From assembly GCF_014268595.2 (NCBI RefSeq), contig NZ_CP077091.1, positions 4,322,001 through 4,386,000 on the forward strand: a stretch of DNA of 64,000 nucleotides. The letters are read 5' to 3'. Positions 18,925 to 27,871 of the stretch are shown in pieces. The notes beneath the pieces were generated by a model. That model had not been told where the DNA came from, did not search any database, and saw only the letters and a program-made list of their open reading frames with translations. Positions within the stretch are counted from its first letter, which is position 1. Each line of letters opens with the position of its first letter. Source of the stretch: Pseudomonas hamedanensis. GTDB taxonomy: Bacteria; Pseudomonadota; Gammaproteobacteria; Pseudomonadales; Pseudomonadaceae. The position numbers and the translations under genes are program-made.

Positions 18925-19024
18925 GTGGCTTGTATATTTTTTGAGCTGTGATAGTGTCCGCAGACGCCTCAAACCACCGAGGCACGGTGAAAACCCCGTC
19001 TTTTTTGGCGGGGTTTTGCTTTTT
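18925..19024 (+). ncRNA. Candidate small RNA or attenuator leader upstream of rnk
   Basis: A promoter-like stretch (TTGTAT near 18930 and TAGTGT ~16 nt later) is followed by ~75 nt with two possible hairpins: GCCTC-N8-GAGGC, mutually exclusive with CACCG-N5-CGGTG. It ends in a strong terminator AAAACCCCG-N10-CGGGGTTTT plus a T-run (18989-19024). The rnk ribosome-binding site comes only ~12 nt after the T-run. Either a free-standing short RNA ends here, or rnk transcription is attenuated. Neither can be decided from sequence. Confidence 0.4.
18989..19024 (+). terminator. Strong intrinsic terminator just upstream of rnk
   Basis: AAAACCCCG paired with CGGGGTTTT around a 10-nt T-rich loop, followed by GC and seven T residues. 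It lies ~30 nt before the rnk start codon. Confidence 0.85.
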
Positions 19025-19054
19025 TTGTGCAGAAGAAAGGAGTCTGCCCGGATC

Positions 19055-19474
19055 ATGACCGCACCTTCCATCACCCTTACCCGTCTGGACGTGCAACGTC
19101 TGGGGCGCCTGATCGACAGCCTGAGCGAGAAAGACCAGGCTGCGCCGGGCGTGATTGCGCTGCAAACCGAGCTGGACCGCGCCGATACCGTGGTCGGCCA
19201 CGATGAAGTGCCCGCTGATGTCGTGACCATGAATTCTCGCGTGCATTGCCGTGAAGAAGGCAGTGGCAAGGATTACCACCTGACGCTGGTTTATCCAAAA
19301 GACGCCAACGCCGACGAAGGCAAGATTTCGATTCTGGCGCCGGTCGGCAGCGCGTTGCTGGGCCTGAAGGTCGGTCAGCACATCGACTGGCCGGCTCCGG
19401 GCGGCAAGTCGTTGAAACTGACCTTGCTGGAAGTGGAATCGCAACCGGTCAACGGCGGCGCCTTTCCCGAGTAA
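19055..19474 (+). CDS. rnk: Rnk, regulator of nucleoside diphosphate kinase
   Basis: The protein is 139 residues. A short N-terminal coiled coil (TRLDVQRLGRLIDSL) precedes a GreA/GreB-like C-terminal domain (ILAPVGSALLGLKVGQHIDW). Rnk binds RNA polymerase near the secondary channel and affects Ndk and polyphosphate/alginate phenotypes in Pseudomonas. AAAGGAG precedes the ATG. It is convergent with cyaA, with 9 nt between the stop codons, and sits directly downstream of the terminator-like structure. Confidence 0.95.
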   Translation: MTAPSITLTRLDVQRLGRLIDSLSEKDQAAPGVIALQTELDRADTVVGHDEVPADVVTMNSRVHCREEGSGKDYHLTLVYPKDANADEGKISILAPVGSALLGLKVGQHIDWPAPGGKSLKLTLLEVESQPVNGGAFPE

Positions 19475-19483
19475 ACCCCTGCC

Positions 19484-22327
19484 TCACACCTGTTCGAGCG
19501 CTTCATTCAACGAGCGCTCCAGGTCCGCCTTGTAGCGCAAATACAGATTGCTCGAACTTTGCCCGTCCCCGAGCAGGCCCGACAGGTCGAGATCGGTGAT
19601 GTAGCAGCGATAACGTTCGGCTTCACGGCGCTGCTCGACGATCTCGCGGGCGACCACGCTGAACAGCTGGTCGCCATGCTCCAGCTCGCTGAATTCCCGC
19701 TGATTGCAATACAAGGTGACCTGCACGTTTCCCGGTGCGGCTTTACCGATGATTGCCTGCACGTCATAGAACGGCTTGTTCACCGGTGTCTGTGGCGCCG
19801 GTCGCGCTTCGACCCGCCGTGCCCGTCCCGGGCCGGATGGCAACAACTGGTAATACAAAGTCTCCAGCCTGGCCTCCGGGCCGGCCTCCATCGGCAGCAC
19901 GGCTTCGCGGCGGAACTGTATCGATTGCAGGAAGCGCTGCAGTGGCACCAGCAGACTCTGCTCGTCGTGGTAAGGCAGTCGCTGTTGCCACAGCGCATTG
20001 AACTCATCCAGCACGTACAGCTCGGCCTGCTGCTCGGTTGTTCGGTAGAACACCTGGATGCATTCGGGCTGGCCCATCGGCAGGATCAGCGCAATGTCTT
20101 GATCTTCCAGCGCCATCGGGTCCAGGTGCAGCGGGCTGTAGCGCGGCTGTTCTTCGCCCAGATAATCGAGTAGCGCCGGCAGGGTGGCGAGGGCGACATG
20201 GTTGACCTGGCCGGGCACCAGTTCCAGCACGTGATAGTGCTGCTGTACCTGAATCAGATAACGATGATTCAAATCACTGAGTAACAGGGTCTGCGCGGTG
20301 TCGACGATTTCTTCGACGCGGCGCGCAATGAATTGCGCACGGTTGTGGCAAAAGCAACGCACCTTCAGTGACGGTTGCAACGGCCCGCGCGGCAAGTTGT
20401 TGAGGTAGTCGCGCAGGCAGTCGAGCAAGGCGTGCGGGCCGTCGAAGCGATTGACCAGCACTTCGTTCCAGCTGTTGAGCGTGACCTGATCAAGCGTCAG
20501 CACCAGATTTTCGCGCACGCCGGCATAGCTCAGCGAGTCGGTGCGCTCGGTGGTCATCAAAATGTTCAAGTCGCGGTGATGCTTGAGTGGGTCGACGCCA
20601 ACATTGATCAGCATCAGCACCTCGCTGGGCACGGCCGCCCGCAGCAGTGCCTCTTCGGCAACAGTCGGCAAGGGCAGGGCGATGCACTGTTGCAGGCTGC
20701 CCAGCAGGTTGAACAGTTCGAATTCGCTCAAGTCACTGGTGCCGGGGTGCAGGGCCAGGCGCGTGCTGCTGTCGATGACGCCGTTGCGGTGGCACCAGGT
20801 CAGCAGTTCGAGCAGCTCGCGGCTGCGCTTGATCGGCGCGAAGTGTTCCCACTCCAGCGCGGTGAGGCTGCCGTTGTACAGGCCCCACTGGGTTTGCCCC
20901 GGTTCCTTTTTGTTGCGCGACTGCACCAGGGTCAGGGTGTCTTCGGCAAGGTCCGGGGCAATGCCCGGGTTGATGAACTCGACCTTGTCGGCCTTGCGCT
21001 CGAAGGCCGCATAGAGGCGACGGCCGAGGACGTTGAGGTCGCGCTTGTTGATCAGGCTGACGGTCTGCTCGCTGCGAGCGAACTGGGTCAAAAAGCGATA
21101 GCTGTAGTTGAGTTCGTTGACCAGCGCGCGGCGCTCGGCACTGACCTGGCGGACTTTCCACTGGCTGCGACTGTCGAGCAGCGTCAGTTGCCGCTGATCC
21201 CAATGCCATTCGCTGGCCAAACGCTCGAGCAACGCGCGTTGCCAACCCTGGCTGCGGCTATTGCCGGTGAGCTTGCGGTTGACCTTCAGATACAGCGCGC
21301 GGCGCACCAGCTCCAGGCGTTCCGGCTCGTTGCGGACAATCAGGTATTCCTCGATACGCCGGTACACGACCATGTACGGGTCCAGCTCATCGAGATCGAG
21401 CTGATTGGCAAACACGGCTTTTTTGAAGCGCAGGCTCAGGCATTGCACGTGCGGATGCTCGCTGGCGTAGACCTCGGTCAGCAGCAGCTTGAGCACCGAC
21501 TTGTAGGGCGACTCGATGCCCTTGAACAACTGCCATAAACCGGCGCCGATGAACTCCCCCGGCGGAATCGTCGCCATTGGCCCGAGGTCGAGGGTTTCGT
21601 CGGCGCGAATAAAGCGTTTGGACAGCAGGGTGTGGGTGTAGGCGTCGTAGGCGGTTTCTTCATAAACCGGCACCAGCCACCAGATCGGTGTGCGCCCGGC
21701 GAGCCAGATTGCCGTGCGATAGAACTCGTCCAGCAGCAGATAGTGCTGAGTGCTGCCGCAGTTTTCCGAACTGAGCTGGGTGTCGCGTTCGCCTTTGACG
21801 AAGCGCGCTGGATCGATCAGAAAGAAGTGAGCTTCGGCGCCCTGGCTCGCGGCCCAGCTTTCGAGCAACTGGCATTTCTTGCTCAGCTCGGCGAGTTCGC
21901 TGTCGCTCAGGTCCGGCGCATGGCACACCCACACGTCCATGTCGCTCTGATCCGCCTGGGCGAGAGTGCCGAGGCTGCCCATCAGGAACAGACCGTGAAT
22001 CGGCCGCGGCGGATTACTGCCATGGCGTGGTTTGTAGGCGAATGAACGGGTCAGGCGTTGGGCTTCGGCCAGCGTGTCGGCGTCCGGCTCGTAATTCGAC
22101 AGGCCGGCCGGCGTACTGCCCGAGACATAGCCCGGCAGCAGCGGATGATTGACGTGGAAGAACAGCGGCAGCAGCGTCAACACGCTTTGCTGGCGCGTCG
22201 ACAAGCCTTCAAGCGCGCGGCCCAGGCGACCTTCATTGAGTTTGAGAAAACGCGCGCGCAGCTGGCTGAGTACCTTGCGGTCGATTCCCTCGTCCAGGTC
22301 GGGGCGGATTTCGTGGGTGCGCGTCAT
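19484..22327 (-). CDS. cyaA: Class I adenylate cyclase
   Basis: The protein is 947 residues, slightly longer than the ~850-residue E. coli enzyme. The nucleotidyltransferase-like catalytic core is N-terminal: LMGSLGTLAQADQSDMDVWV (~residues 115-134) carries the Gly-Ser and the two catalytic aspartates. The long C-terminal part corresponds to the regulatory region. The product makes cAMP, which in Pseudomonas acts through Vfr/CRP. A CRP-type GTGA-N6-TCAC site upstream of algR in this window is a possible target. A long plus-strand frame opposite is a shadow. Confidence 0.97.
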   Translation of the reverse strand: MTRTHEIRPDLDEGIDRKVLSQLRARFLKLNEGRLGRALEGLSTRQQSVLTLLPLFFHVNHPLLPGYVSGSTPAGLSNYEPDADTLAEAQRLTRSFAYKPRHGSNPPRPIHGLFLMGSLGTLAQADQSDMDVWVCHAPDLSDSELAELSKKCQLLESWAASQGAEAHFFLIDPARFVKGERDTQLSSENCGSTQHYLLLDEFYRTAIWLAGRTPIWWLVPVYEETAYDAYTHTLLSKRFIRADETLDLGPMATIPPGEFIGAGLWQLFKGIESPYKSVLKLLLTEVYASEHPHVQCLSLRFKKAVFANQLDLDELDPYMVVYRRIEEYLIVRNEPERLELVRRALYLKVNRKLTGNSRSQGWQRALLERLASEWHWDQRQLTLLDSRSQWKVRQVSAERRALVNELNYSYRFLTQFARSEQTVSLINKRDLNVLGRRLYAAFERKADKVEFINPGIAPDLAEDTLTLVQSRNKKEPGQTQWGLYNGSLTALEWEHFAPIKRSRELLELLTWCHRNGVIDSSTRLALHPGTSDLSEFELFNLLGSLQQCIALPLPTVAEEALLRAAVPSEVLMLINVGVDPLKHHRDLNILMTTERTDSLSYAGVRENLVLTLDQVTLNSWNEVLVNRFDGPHALLDCLRDYLNNLPRGPLQPSLKVRCFCHNRAQFIARRVEEIVDTAQTLLLSDLNHRYLIQVQQHYHVLELVPGQVNHVALATLPALLDYLGEEQPRYSPLHLDPMALEDQDIALILPMGQPECIQVFYRTTEQQAELYVLDEFNALWQQRLPYHDEQSLLVPLQRFLQSIQFRREAVLPMEAGPEARLETLYYQLLPSGPGRARRVEARPAPQTPVNKPFYDVQAIIGKAAPGNVQVTLYCNQREFSELEHGDQLFSVVAREIVEQRREAERYRCYITDLDLSGLLGDGQSSSNLYLRYKADLERSLNEALEQV

Positions 22328-22508
22328 GTCAGCTCAAACCGGCTCGCAGGCTCGGACGTAGAGGGTCTCGGAATGGAAGGCAGTTTAGCCTTAGCACAGC
22401 GGGACGTTTAAGCTGAATTTGGTTTTTGCTGTCAGATTTTTCCCGCACAGACCAAGCGGGCCCGCGGAAATCCCGTGGCAGGAGTTCCCGTGGGCAAAGT
22501 CAGGGAGA

Positions 22509-22754
22509 TCAGGCGGTTTCTTGCTCTTTCAGAATCGTCAGCACGGTCTGCACGTTTTGCGCGGCATCGCGACCCAGGCTGGTCAGATAGCCGCCATCGG
22601 GCTGATCGGTGAGGTCTTTATCAAACAGGCGCTGGGCAGCGGCGATGTGTTTAGGGGCAGCGGTCTGATGAATTTTCAGACCTTCCTGGGAACTGTCCAG
22701 GGGAAAGAGTGCAAGGACTTCCAGTTCGGCAACCAACTCAGGGGTAAGCGACAT
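22509..22754 (-). CDS. TIGR02647 family small protein
   Basis: An 81-residue protein starting MSLTPELVAELEVLALFPLD. The rest is helical (AAPKHIAAAQRLFDKDLTDQ, DGGYLTSLGRDAAQNVQTVL). This family is confined to pseudomonads and relatives and has no established function. Some members are labelled DNA-binding without experimental support known to me. It is a separate unit ~180 bp upstream of cyaA. Confidence 0.88.
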   Translation of the reverse strand: MSLTPELVAELEVLALFPLDSSQEGLKIHQTAAPKHIAAAQRLFDKDLTDQPDGGYLTSLGRDAAQNVQTVLTILKEQETA

Positions 22755-22908
22755 AAGGACTCCAGACTTTCTAGGAATTGGACGACAGCGCCCCTAAGGT
22801 GAACCCGCTGGTGCGGCATGTCCAGTGCTCAGCTCAGGGATTTTGTCTTGAGGCGGATTCCAGTGTAGTCCGGCGGCAGGAGATGGCTGGAGGGATGCGT
22901 AACAAACC

Positions 22909-22998
22909 TTGTAGGAGTGAGCCTGCCCGCGATTGCATTCTTCCAGTCGACGGTGATGTGATTGAAAGAACGTAATCGCGAGCAGGCTCACTCCTACG
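22909..22998. repeat. REP pair (family 1)
   Basis: TTGTAGGAGTGAGCCTGCCC and the inverted AATCGCGAGCAGGCTCACTC flank a ~40 nt spacer. One arm carries a C in place of T (GCCTGCCCGCGA). It lies just beyond the stop codon of the 96-residue conserved gene. Confidence 0.9.
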
Positions 22999-23010
22999 GG
23001 ATCGGGGGCG

Positions 23011-23301
23011 TTACTGTTTTTCCGGGGGCAGCTCAGGTAGAGCACGCAGCGCCGCTTCATACCATTCGGTATTGAACGGGCGGTCTTCTTCGAGGATTGC
23101 GTCGATTTCCACTGCCAGCACATGCGCCATCAAATTCAGGATATCCTCGCGCTCCATGCCCACCAGGGTCAGCTTGTTGAAGGTCGCCTTGGCCGCTGGT
23201 GGGTTGCCGCTTTCGATCTGGTTTTCGATCGCTTGGATCAGCGTGGTCTCGGCAAATTGTTCTTCGTCATCATCATTGACGATGTCTGTCGGCTCGCTCA
23301 T
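23011..23301 (-). CDS. Conserved hypothetical protein (96 residues)
   Basis: I do not recognise a named domain. The start is the ATG at 23301 (MSEPTDIVNDDDEEQF) with AGGAG ~8 nt upstream; the longer frame to 23340 lacks this. The protein is acidic and helical. The central part reads IQAIENQIESGNPPAAKATF and MEREDILNLMAHVLAVEIDA, ending in a proline-rich tail. GC and codon use match the neighbours, so it is very likely real. Function is unknown. Confidence 0.82.
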   Translation of the reverse strand: MSEPTDIVNDDDEEQFAETTLIQAIENQIESGNPPAAKATFNKLTLVGMEREDILNLMAHVLAVEIDAILEEDRPFNTEWYEAALRALPELPPEKQ

Positions 23302-23351
23302 GGCAGGCTCCTTTAGGTAAGGGCGCCAGTTTACCTGCATTCAGCGGCGTG

Positions 23352-23426
23352 ATGCTGCTGGCGGGAATCGGTGTCGCGATCTATAAACAGGCACTGCCCA
23401 CCCCGCACGGCCTGGAGGCTCTGTGA
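23352..23426 (+). CDS. Possible 24-residue hydrophobic peptide coupled to the GST gene
   Basis: MLLAGIGVAIYKQALPTPHG followed by LEAL and a TGA that overlaps the GST start as TGATG. The frame stays open upstream to a stop at 23316, and no good ribosome-binding site is seen. It could be a small membrane peptide, a leader for translational coupling, or chance. Confidence 0.28.
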   Translation: MLLAGIGVAIYKQALPTPHGLEAL

Positions 23427-24085
23427 TGTTCAAGCTCTACGGATTCGCTGTCAGCAATTACTACAACATGGTCAAACTGGCGCTGCTGGAAAAAGGCCTG
23501 CCCTTCGAAGAGGTGACCTTTTACCCGACGCAAACCCCGGAATCACTGGCCATCAGCCCGCGCGGCAAGGTTCCGGTGCTGGGCGTCGATGCCGGCTTCA
23601 TCAACGAGACGGCGATCATCCTTGAATACCTGGAGCAGACCCAGCGAGGCACGCCATTGTTGCCGAGCGATCCGTTCGCTCGTGCCCAAGTGCTGGCGAT
23701 CGCCAAGGAGATCGAGCTGTACATCGAACTGCCGGGCCGTGCCTGTTATGGCGAGGCGTTCTTCGGCATGACCCTGCCGGAGGCGATCAAGGAAAAGACC
23801 CGAACCGAATTGCTGCTGGGCTTTGCTGCGCTGGGCCGTCACGGCAAATTCGCCCCGTATGTGGCGGGCGACAGCCTGAGCATTGCCGATTTGTATTTCC
23901 TCTACAGCGTGCCGCTGGCCTGTGCGGTCGGGCAGAAGCTGTTCGGGATCGACTTGCTCGCCGAAATGCCAGAGGCGAAAGCGCTGCTGGAACGGCTTGA
24001 GCAGCACCCACATGTGCAGAAGATTGCCGCGGACAAGGATGCGGCGATGCCGGCGTTTTTGGCGATGGTTGCTGCCAAAAAGTGA
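23426..24085 (+). CDS. Glutathione S-transferase family protein
   Basis: The protein is 219 residues. The N-terminal thioredoxin-fold domain contains GFAVSNYYNMVKLALLEKGL, the cis-proline segment GKVPVL and the glutathione-binding INETAIILEYLEQ. A C-terminal helical domain follows (SIADLYFLYSVPLACAV). GSTs conjugate or reduce electrophiles with glutathione in the cytoplasm, and the substrate is unknown. A GTG at 23423 directly precedes the ATG and is an alternative start. A REP pair separates it from convergent argH. Confidence 0.92.
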   Translation: MFKLYGFAVSNYYNMVKLALLEKGLPFEEVTFYPTQTPESLAISPRGKVPVLGVDAGFINETAIILEYLEQTQRGTPLLPSDPFARAQVLAIAKEIELYIELPGRACYGEAFFGMTLPEAIKEKTRTELLLGFAALGRHGKFAPYVAGDSLSIADLYFLYSVPLACAVGQKLFGIDLLAEMPEAKALLERLEQHPHVQKIAADKDAAMPAFLAMVAAKK

Positions 24086-24106
24086 GATTTGCGTTGGACT
24101 GAAAAA

Positions 24107-24179
24107 AGCTATCGCGAGCAGGCTCACTCCTACAATTGGAATGCGTTCCCCTGTAGGAGTGAGCCTGCTCGCGATGCTT
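24107..24179. repeat. REP pair (family 1), compact
   Basis: GCTATCGCGAGCAGGCTCAC and CCTGTAGGAGTGAGCCTGCT in inverted order with a short ~20 nt spacer. It occupies the whole gap up to the argH stop codon. Confidence 0.9.
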
Positions 24180-25574
24180 TTAGCGGCTGGCGATCAACGC
24201 CTGACCGCGCGCCACAGCAGCTTTGACCTGCGCCGGCGCAGTCCCGCCGATATGGTCGCGGGCATTCACCGAGCCTTCCAGGGTCAACACGGCAAACACG
24301 TCCTGCTCGATCTTGTCGCTGAACTGACGCAGTTCTTCCAGGCTCATCTCCGCCAGGTCCTTGCCGGTGTCGACGCCGTATTTCACCGCATGACCAACGA
24401 TCTCGTGGCAGTCGCGGAACGGCAGGCCACGGCGTACCAGGTAGTCCGCCAGGTCGGTCGCGGTGGAGAAACCGCGCAGGGCCGCTTCACGCATGATCGC
24501 GTGTTTTGGCTTGATCGCCGGGATCATGTCGGCAAAGGCGCGCAACGAGTCACGCAGGGTATCGGCGGCGTCGAACAGCGGTTCCTTGTCTTCCTGATTG
24601 TCCTTGTTGTAGGCCAGCGGCTGGCCTTTCATCAGGGTCAGCAGGCCCATCAGCGCGCCGAACACGCGACCGGTCTTGCCACGCACCAGCTCCGGCACAT
24701 CAGGGTTTTTCTTCTGCGGCATGATCGAGCTGCCGGTGCAGAAACGGTCGGGCAGGTCGATGAACTGGAACTGCGCGCTGGTCCACAGCACCAGCTCTTC
24801 GGAGAAGCGCGACAGGTGCATCATCGCGATGCTCGCGGCCGAACAGAATTCAATGGCGAAATCGCGATCGGAGACGTTATCCAGCGAGTTGCCGCCAACG
24901 GCGTCGAACCCCAGCAATTGCGCGGTGTATTCGCGATCGATCGGGTAGGTGGTGCCGGCCAGCGCAGCGCTGCCCAGCGGCATGCGGTTGGTGCGCTTGC
25001 GGCAGTCGACCAGACGCTCGTAATCGCGGCTGAGCATTTCGAACCAGGCCAGCATGTGGTGGCCGAAGGTCACCGGTTGCGCGGTCTGCAGGTGAGTGAA
25101 GCCCGGCATGATGCTCGCCGCTTCACGCTCGGCCTGTTCCAGCAGGCCTTTTTGCAGGCGGGTAATTTCCGCGAGGATCAGGTCGATTTCGTCACGCAGC
25201 CACAGACGGATATCGGTAGCGACCTGGTCGTTGCGGCTGCGTCCGGTGTGCAGCTTTTTGCCGGTGACGCCGATGCGATCGGTCAGGCGCGCTTCGATGT
25301 TCATGTGCACGTCTTCGCGATCGATACGCCAGTCGAACTCGCCCGCCTCGATTTCGCCCTGAATCGTGTTCAGGCCATCGATGATGCTGTCGCGCTCGGC
25401 ATCGGTCAGCACGCCGGCCTTGGCCAGCATGGTGGCGTGGGCGATCGAACCCATGATGTCGTGGCGATACAGGCGCTGGTCGAAAGTGACGGAGGCGGTG
25501 AAGCGGGCGACGAAGGCGTCGACGGGTTCACTGAAGCGGCCGCCCCAGGACTGATTGGTCTTGTCAGTGCTCAT
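24180..25574 (-). CDS. argH: Argininosuccinate lyase
   Basis: The protein is 464 residues. The fumarase/aspartase superfamily loop with the catalytic serine is [40 protein letters not shown] and [16 protein letters not shown] are further signatures. It cleaves argininosuccinate to arginine and fumarate. The start is the ATG giving [17 protein letters not shown]; a longer frame to 25658 has no family support. The gene is divergent from algR. Confidence 0.98.
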   Translation of the reverse strand: MSTDKTNQSWGGRFSEPVDAFVARFTASVTFDQRLYRHDIMGSIAHATMLAKAGVLTDAERDSIIDGLNTIQGEIEAGEFDWRIDREDVHMNIEARLTDRIGVTGKKLHTGRSRNDQVATDIRLWLRDEIDLILAEITRLQKGLLEQAEREAASIMPGFTHLQTAQPVTFGHHMLAWFEMLSRDYERLVDCRKRTNRMPLGSAALAGTTYPIDREYTAQLLGFDAVGGNSLDNVSDRDFAIEFCSAASIAMMHLSRFSEELVLWTSAQFQFIDLPDRFCTGSSIMPQKKNPDVPELVRGKTGRVFGALMGLLTLMKGQPLAYNKDNQEDKEPLFDAADTLRDSLRAFADMIPAIKPKHAIMREAALRGFSTATDLADYLVRRGLPFRDCHEIVGHAVKYGVDTGKDLAEMSLEELRQFSDKIEQDVFAVLTLEGSVNARDHIGGTAPAQVKAAVARGQALIASR

Positions 25575-26043
25575 GAATTCGCTCGTATCGGCTTGAAGAA
25601 AGAAGGCGTGAATCGCTGGCGCGGATAATAACAGGGTTGCCAATCCTGTCGCTGACACCGGTCGACAGGTTTTTTCGCAATGTGTCAGGCATGTCCGGCG
25701 CTGCCTGCGAAGAATTTACGAAAGGATATTTTTCGATTGAGCAATATCGTTCCGACGAACGTCTACAGTGGACAGAAGGGTCGGTGCGAATGCGGATCAT
25801 GTGAAGGTCTGGCCACTGACTATAAAAAGAGGGGGCGGGTGAGTTGTCCTTGCGTCAACCCCGTGAGAAACGCAGGAAACAGCGGGCTCTGAGCGGTACG
25901 ACCCGGACACTGGCAAATATTGCTGGCCGACGTACGGCACTTTTTGGCGCTCGGGCTAGTCTTAGCGTGGATCGCGGTGACGGACGTCACTTCACCTGTC
26001 TACGCTATCCTTGTGCGAGACTCACGCAGGAATCCAGCGCAAT
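25575..26043. other. argH-algR intergenic region; fimS/algZ absent
   Basis: About 470 bp with no credible gene. Short frames at 25680-25892 and 25844-26047 lack start signals and family features. No histidine-kinase remnant was recognised, although P. aeruginosa has fimS/algZ at this place. It should contain both divergent promoters. An AlgR-like GACGAACG (25754-25761) and a CRP/Vfr-like dyad (25976-25991) are present. Confidence 0.7.
25976..25991. promoter_or_regulatory. CRP/Vfr-like binding site upstream of algR
   Basis: GGTGACGGACGTCACT contains GTGA-N6-TCAC, the exact inner arms of the CRP consensus TGTGA-N6-TCACA. The inner dyad GTGACG-GA-CGTCAC is perfect. It lies ~53 nt before the algR start codon. 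Confidence 0.5.
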
Positions 26044-26790
26044 ATGAATGTCCTGATCGTTGATGACGAACCCCTGGCTCGCGAGCGCCTCAGCCGAATG
26101 GTGAGCGAGCTTGAGGGTTATACAGTCCTGGAGCCCGGCGCCACGAATGGCGAGGAGGCGTTAGCGCTGATTGACAGCCATAAGCCGGATATCGTCTTGC
26201 TCGATATCCGCATGCCGGGCCTCGATGGCCTGCAGGTGGCTGCCCGACTGTGCGAACGAGAAACGCCGCCCGCCGTGGTGTTTTGCACCAGTCCCGATGA
26301 ATTTGCCGTGGAAGCCCTGCAGGCCAGCGCCGTGGGCTATGTGGTGAAACCCGTGCGAACCGAACACTTGCAGGACGCCCTGAAACGGGCCGACCGTCCC
26401 AACCGGGCGCAACTCTCCGCCCTGACCCGGCCCGCTGCCGAAAGTGGCAACGGTCCGCGCAGCCATATCAGCGCCCGCACCCGCAAAGGTATTGAACTGA
26501 TCCCGCTGGATCAGGTGGTCTACTTCATCGCCGACCACAAATACGTGACCTTGCGCCACGAAGCCGGTGAAGTGCTGCTGGATGAACCGCTCAAGGCGCT
26601 GGAGGACGAGTTTGGCGAACGCTTCGTGCGTATCCATCGTAATGCGCTGGTCGCCCGCGACCGTATCGAGCGCCTGCAACGCACACCGCTGGGCCATTTC
26701 CAGTTATTCCTCAAAGGCCTCAATGGCGATGCGCTGATCGTCAGCCGTCGGCATGTGGCCGGTGTGCGCAAAATGATGCAGGGCCTGTAA
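26044..26790 (+). CDS. algR: AlgR, LytTR-family response regulator
   Basis: The protein is 248 residues. The receiver domain has Asp7-Asp8 (LIVDDEPLA), phospho-acceptor Asp54 (IVLLDIRMPGLDG) and the lysine in GYVVKPVR. The C-terminal LytTR DNA-binding domain contains LIPLDQVVYFIADHKYVTLR and RIHRNALVA. In P. aeruginosa AlgR controls alginate, type IV pili and virulence genes and is paired with FimS/AlgZ. The partner kinase gene is missing here. The start is the ATG MNVLIVDD rather than the upstream extension. hemCDXY follows on the same strand after 139 nt. Confidence 0.96.
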   Translation: MNVLIVDDEPLARERLSRMVSELEGYTVLEPGATNGEEALALIDSHKPDIVLLDIRMPGLDGLQVAARLCERETPPAVVFCTSPDEFAVEALQASAVGYVVKPVRTEHLQDALKRADRPNRAQLSALTRPAAESGNGPRSHISARTRKGIELIPLDQVVYFIADHKYVTLRHEAGEVLLDEPLKALEDEFGERFVRIHRNALVARDRIERLQRTPLGHFQLFLKGLNGDALIVSRRHVAGVRKMMQGL

Positions 26791-26929
26791 CTCCGGTCAT
26801 TGCCGGGGGCGCTTGCGACTGTTCATCAGGCATTTCAGGCCAGGGAGGCCACGCCATTTCTGATTCAAGTCAAAGTGGATTTGGCTGAGCTGTTATTATC
26901 CGCCGTATCTATTCAGTACGGATTGATCC

Positions 26930-27871
26930 ATGTCCTCTCGCGAAATCCGCATCGCCACCCGTAAAAGTGCGCTGGCCCTCTGGCAGGCCGAATACGTCAA
27001 AGCCCGTCTTGAGGCAGCCCATCCGGGTTTGCTGGTGACACTGGTGCCCATGGTCAGTCGCGGTGACAAGCTGCTCGACTCACCGCTGTCGAAGATTGGC
27101 GGCAAGGGACTGTTCGTCAAGGAGCTGGAAACCGCGCTGCTGGAAAATGAAGCGGATATTGCCGTGCACTCGATGAAAGATGTGCCGATGGACTTCCCTG
27201 AAGGCCTCGGCCTTTTTTGCATCTGCGAGCGAGAAGACCCGCGCGATGCCTTCGTTTCCAATACTTACGAAAGCCTCGACGCGTTGCCGGCCGGCGCCAT
27301 CGTCGGCACTTCCAGTTTGCGCCGTCAGGCGCAATTGCTGACGCGCCGTCCGGACCTGCAAATCCGCTTTCTGCGCGGCAACGTCAACACCCGCCTGGCC
27401 AAACTCGATGCTGGCGAATACGACGCGATCATTCTTGCCGCGGCGGGGCTGATTCGCCTGGGGTTCGAAGACCGCATCACCTCGGCAATCAGTGTCGATG
27501 ACAGCTTGCCGGCCGGTGGTCAGGGCGCGGTCGGCATCGAGTGCCGCAGCGCCGATACAGACATCCACGCCTTGCTTGCACCGCTGCATCACGCCGATAC
27601 CGCCTCGCGCGTCACCGCCGAGCGTGCCCTCAACAAACATTTGAATGGCGGCTGCCAAGTGCCGATCGCCTGCTACGCCGTGCTTGAGGGTGAGCAGTTG
27701 TGGTTGCGTGGTCTGGTCGGCGAGCCCAGCGGCGGCAAGCTGCTCAGCGCCGAAGCCCGGGCGCCGCGGGTCGATGCCCAAGCGTTGGGCGTGAAGGTTG
27801 CCGAAGCCTTGCTCAGCCAGGGTGCCGACGACATCCTGAAAGCGGTTTACGGCGAGGCAGGTCACGAGTGA
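26930..27871 (+). CDS. hemC: Porphobilinogen deaminase (hydroxymethylbilane synthase)
   Basis: The protein is 313 residues. The dipyrromethane cofactor cysteine is in [13 protein letters not shown]. The active site has [11 protein letters not shown] and [12 protein letters not shown]. It polymerises four porphobilinogens into hydroxymethylbilane. The stop codon overlaps the hemD GTG start by 4 bp (GTGA). A small dyad CCGTA-N9-TACGG lies 9 nt before its ATG. Confidence 0.98.
   Translation: MSSREIRIATRKSALALWQAEYVKARLEAAHPGLLVTLVPMVSRGDKLLDSPLSKIGGKGLFVKELETALLENEADIAVHSMKDVPMDFPEGLGLFCICEREDPRDAFVSNTYESLDALPAGAIVGTSSLRRQAQLLTRRPDLQIRFLRGNVNTRLAKLDAGEYDAIILAAAGLIRLGFEDRITSAISVDDSLPAGGQGAVGIECRSADTDIHALLAPLHHADTASRVTAERALNKHLNGGCQVPIACYAVLEGEQLWLRGLVGEPSGGKLLSAEARAPRVDAQALGVKVAEALLSQGADDILKAVYGEAGHE

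Noticed and set aside
23883..25628. A 581-codon plus-strand frame from inside the GST gene through a REP pair and opposite argH
   Set aside because: It overlaps certain genes on both strands, contains the repeat, and its residues show no family features.
25680..25892. 70-codon cysteine-containing frame upstream of algR
   Set aside because: No start signal, no conservation recognised, and it overlaps regulatory DNA.
25844..26047. 67-codon frame ending at the algR start
   Set aside because: Arg/Ser-rich with no domain or ribosome-binding site; it covers the likely algR promoter.
26903..26921. CCGTA-N9-TACGG dyad before hemC as an operator
   Set aside because: Five-bp arms are too short to separate from chance.
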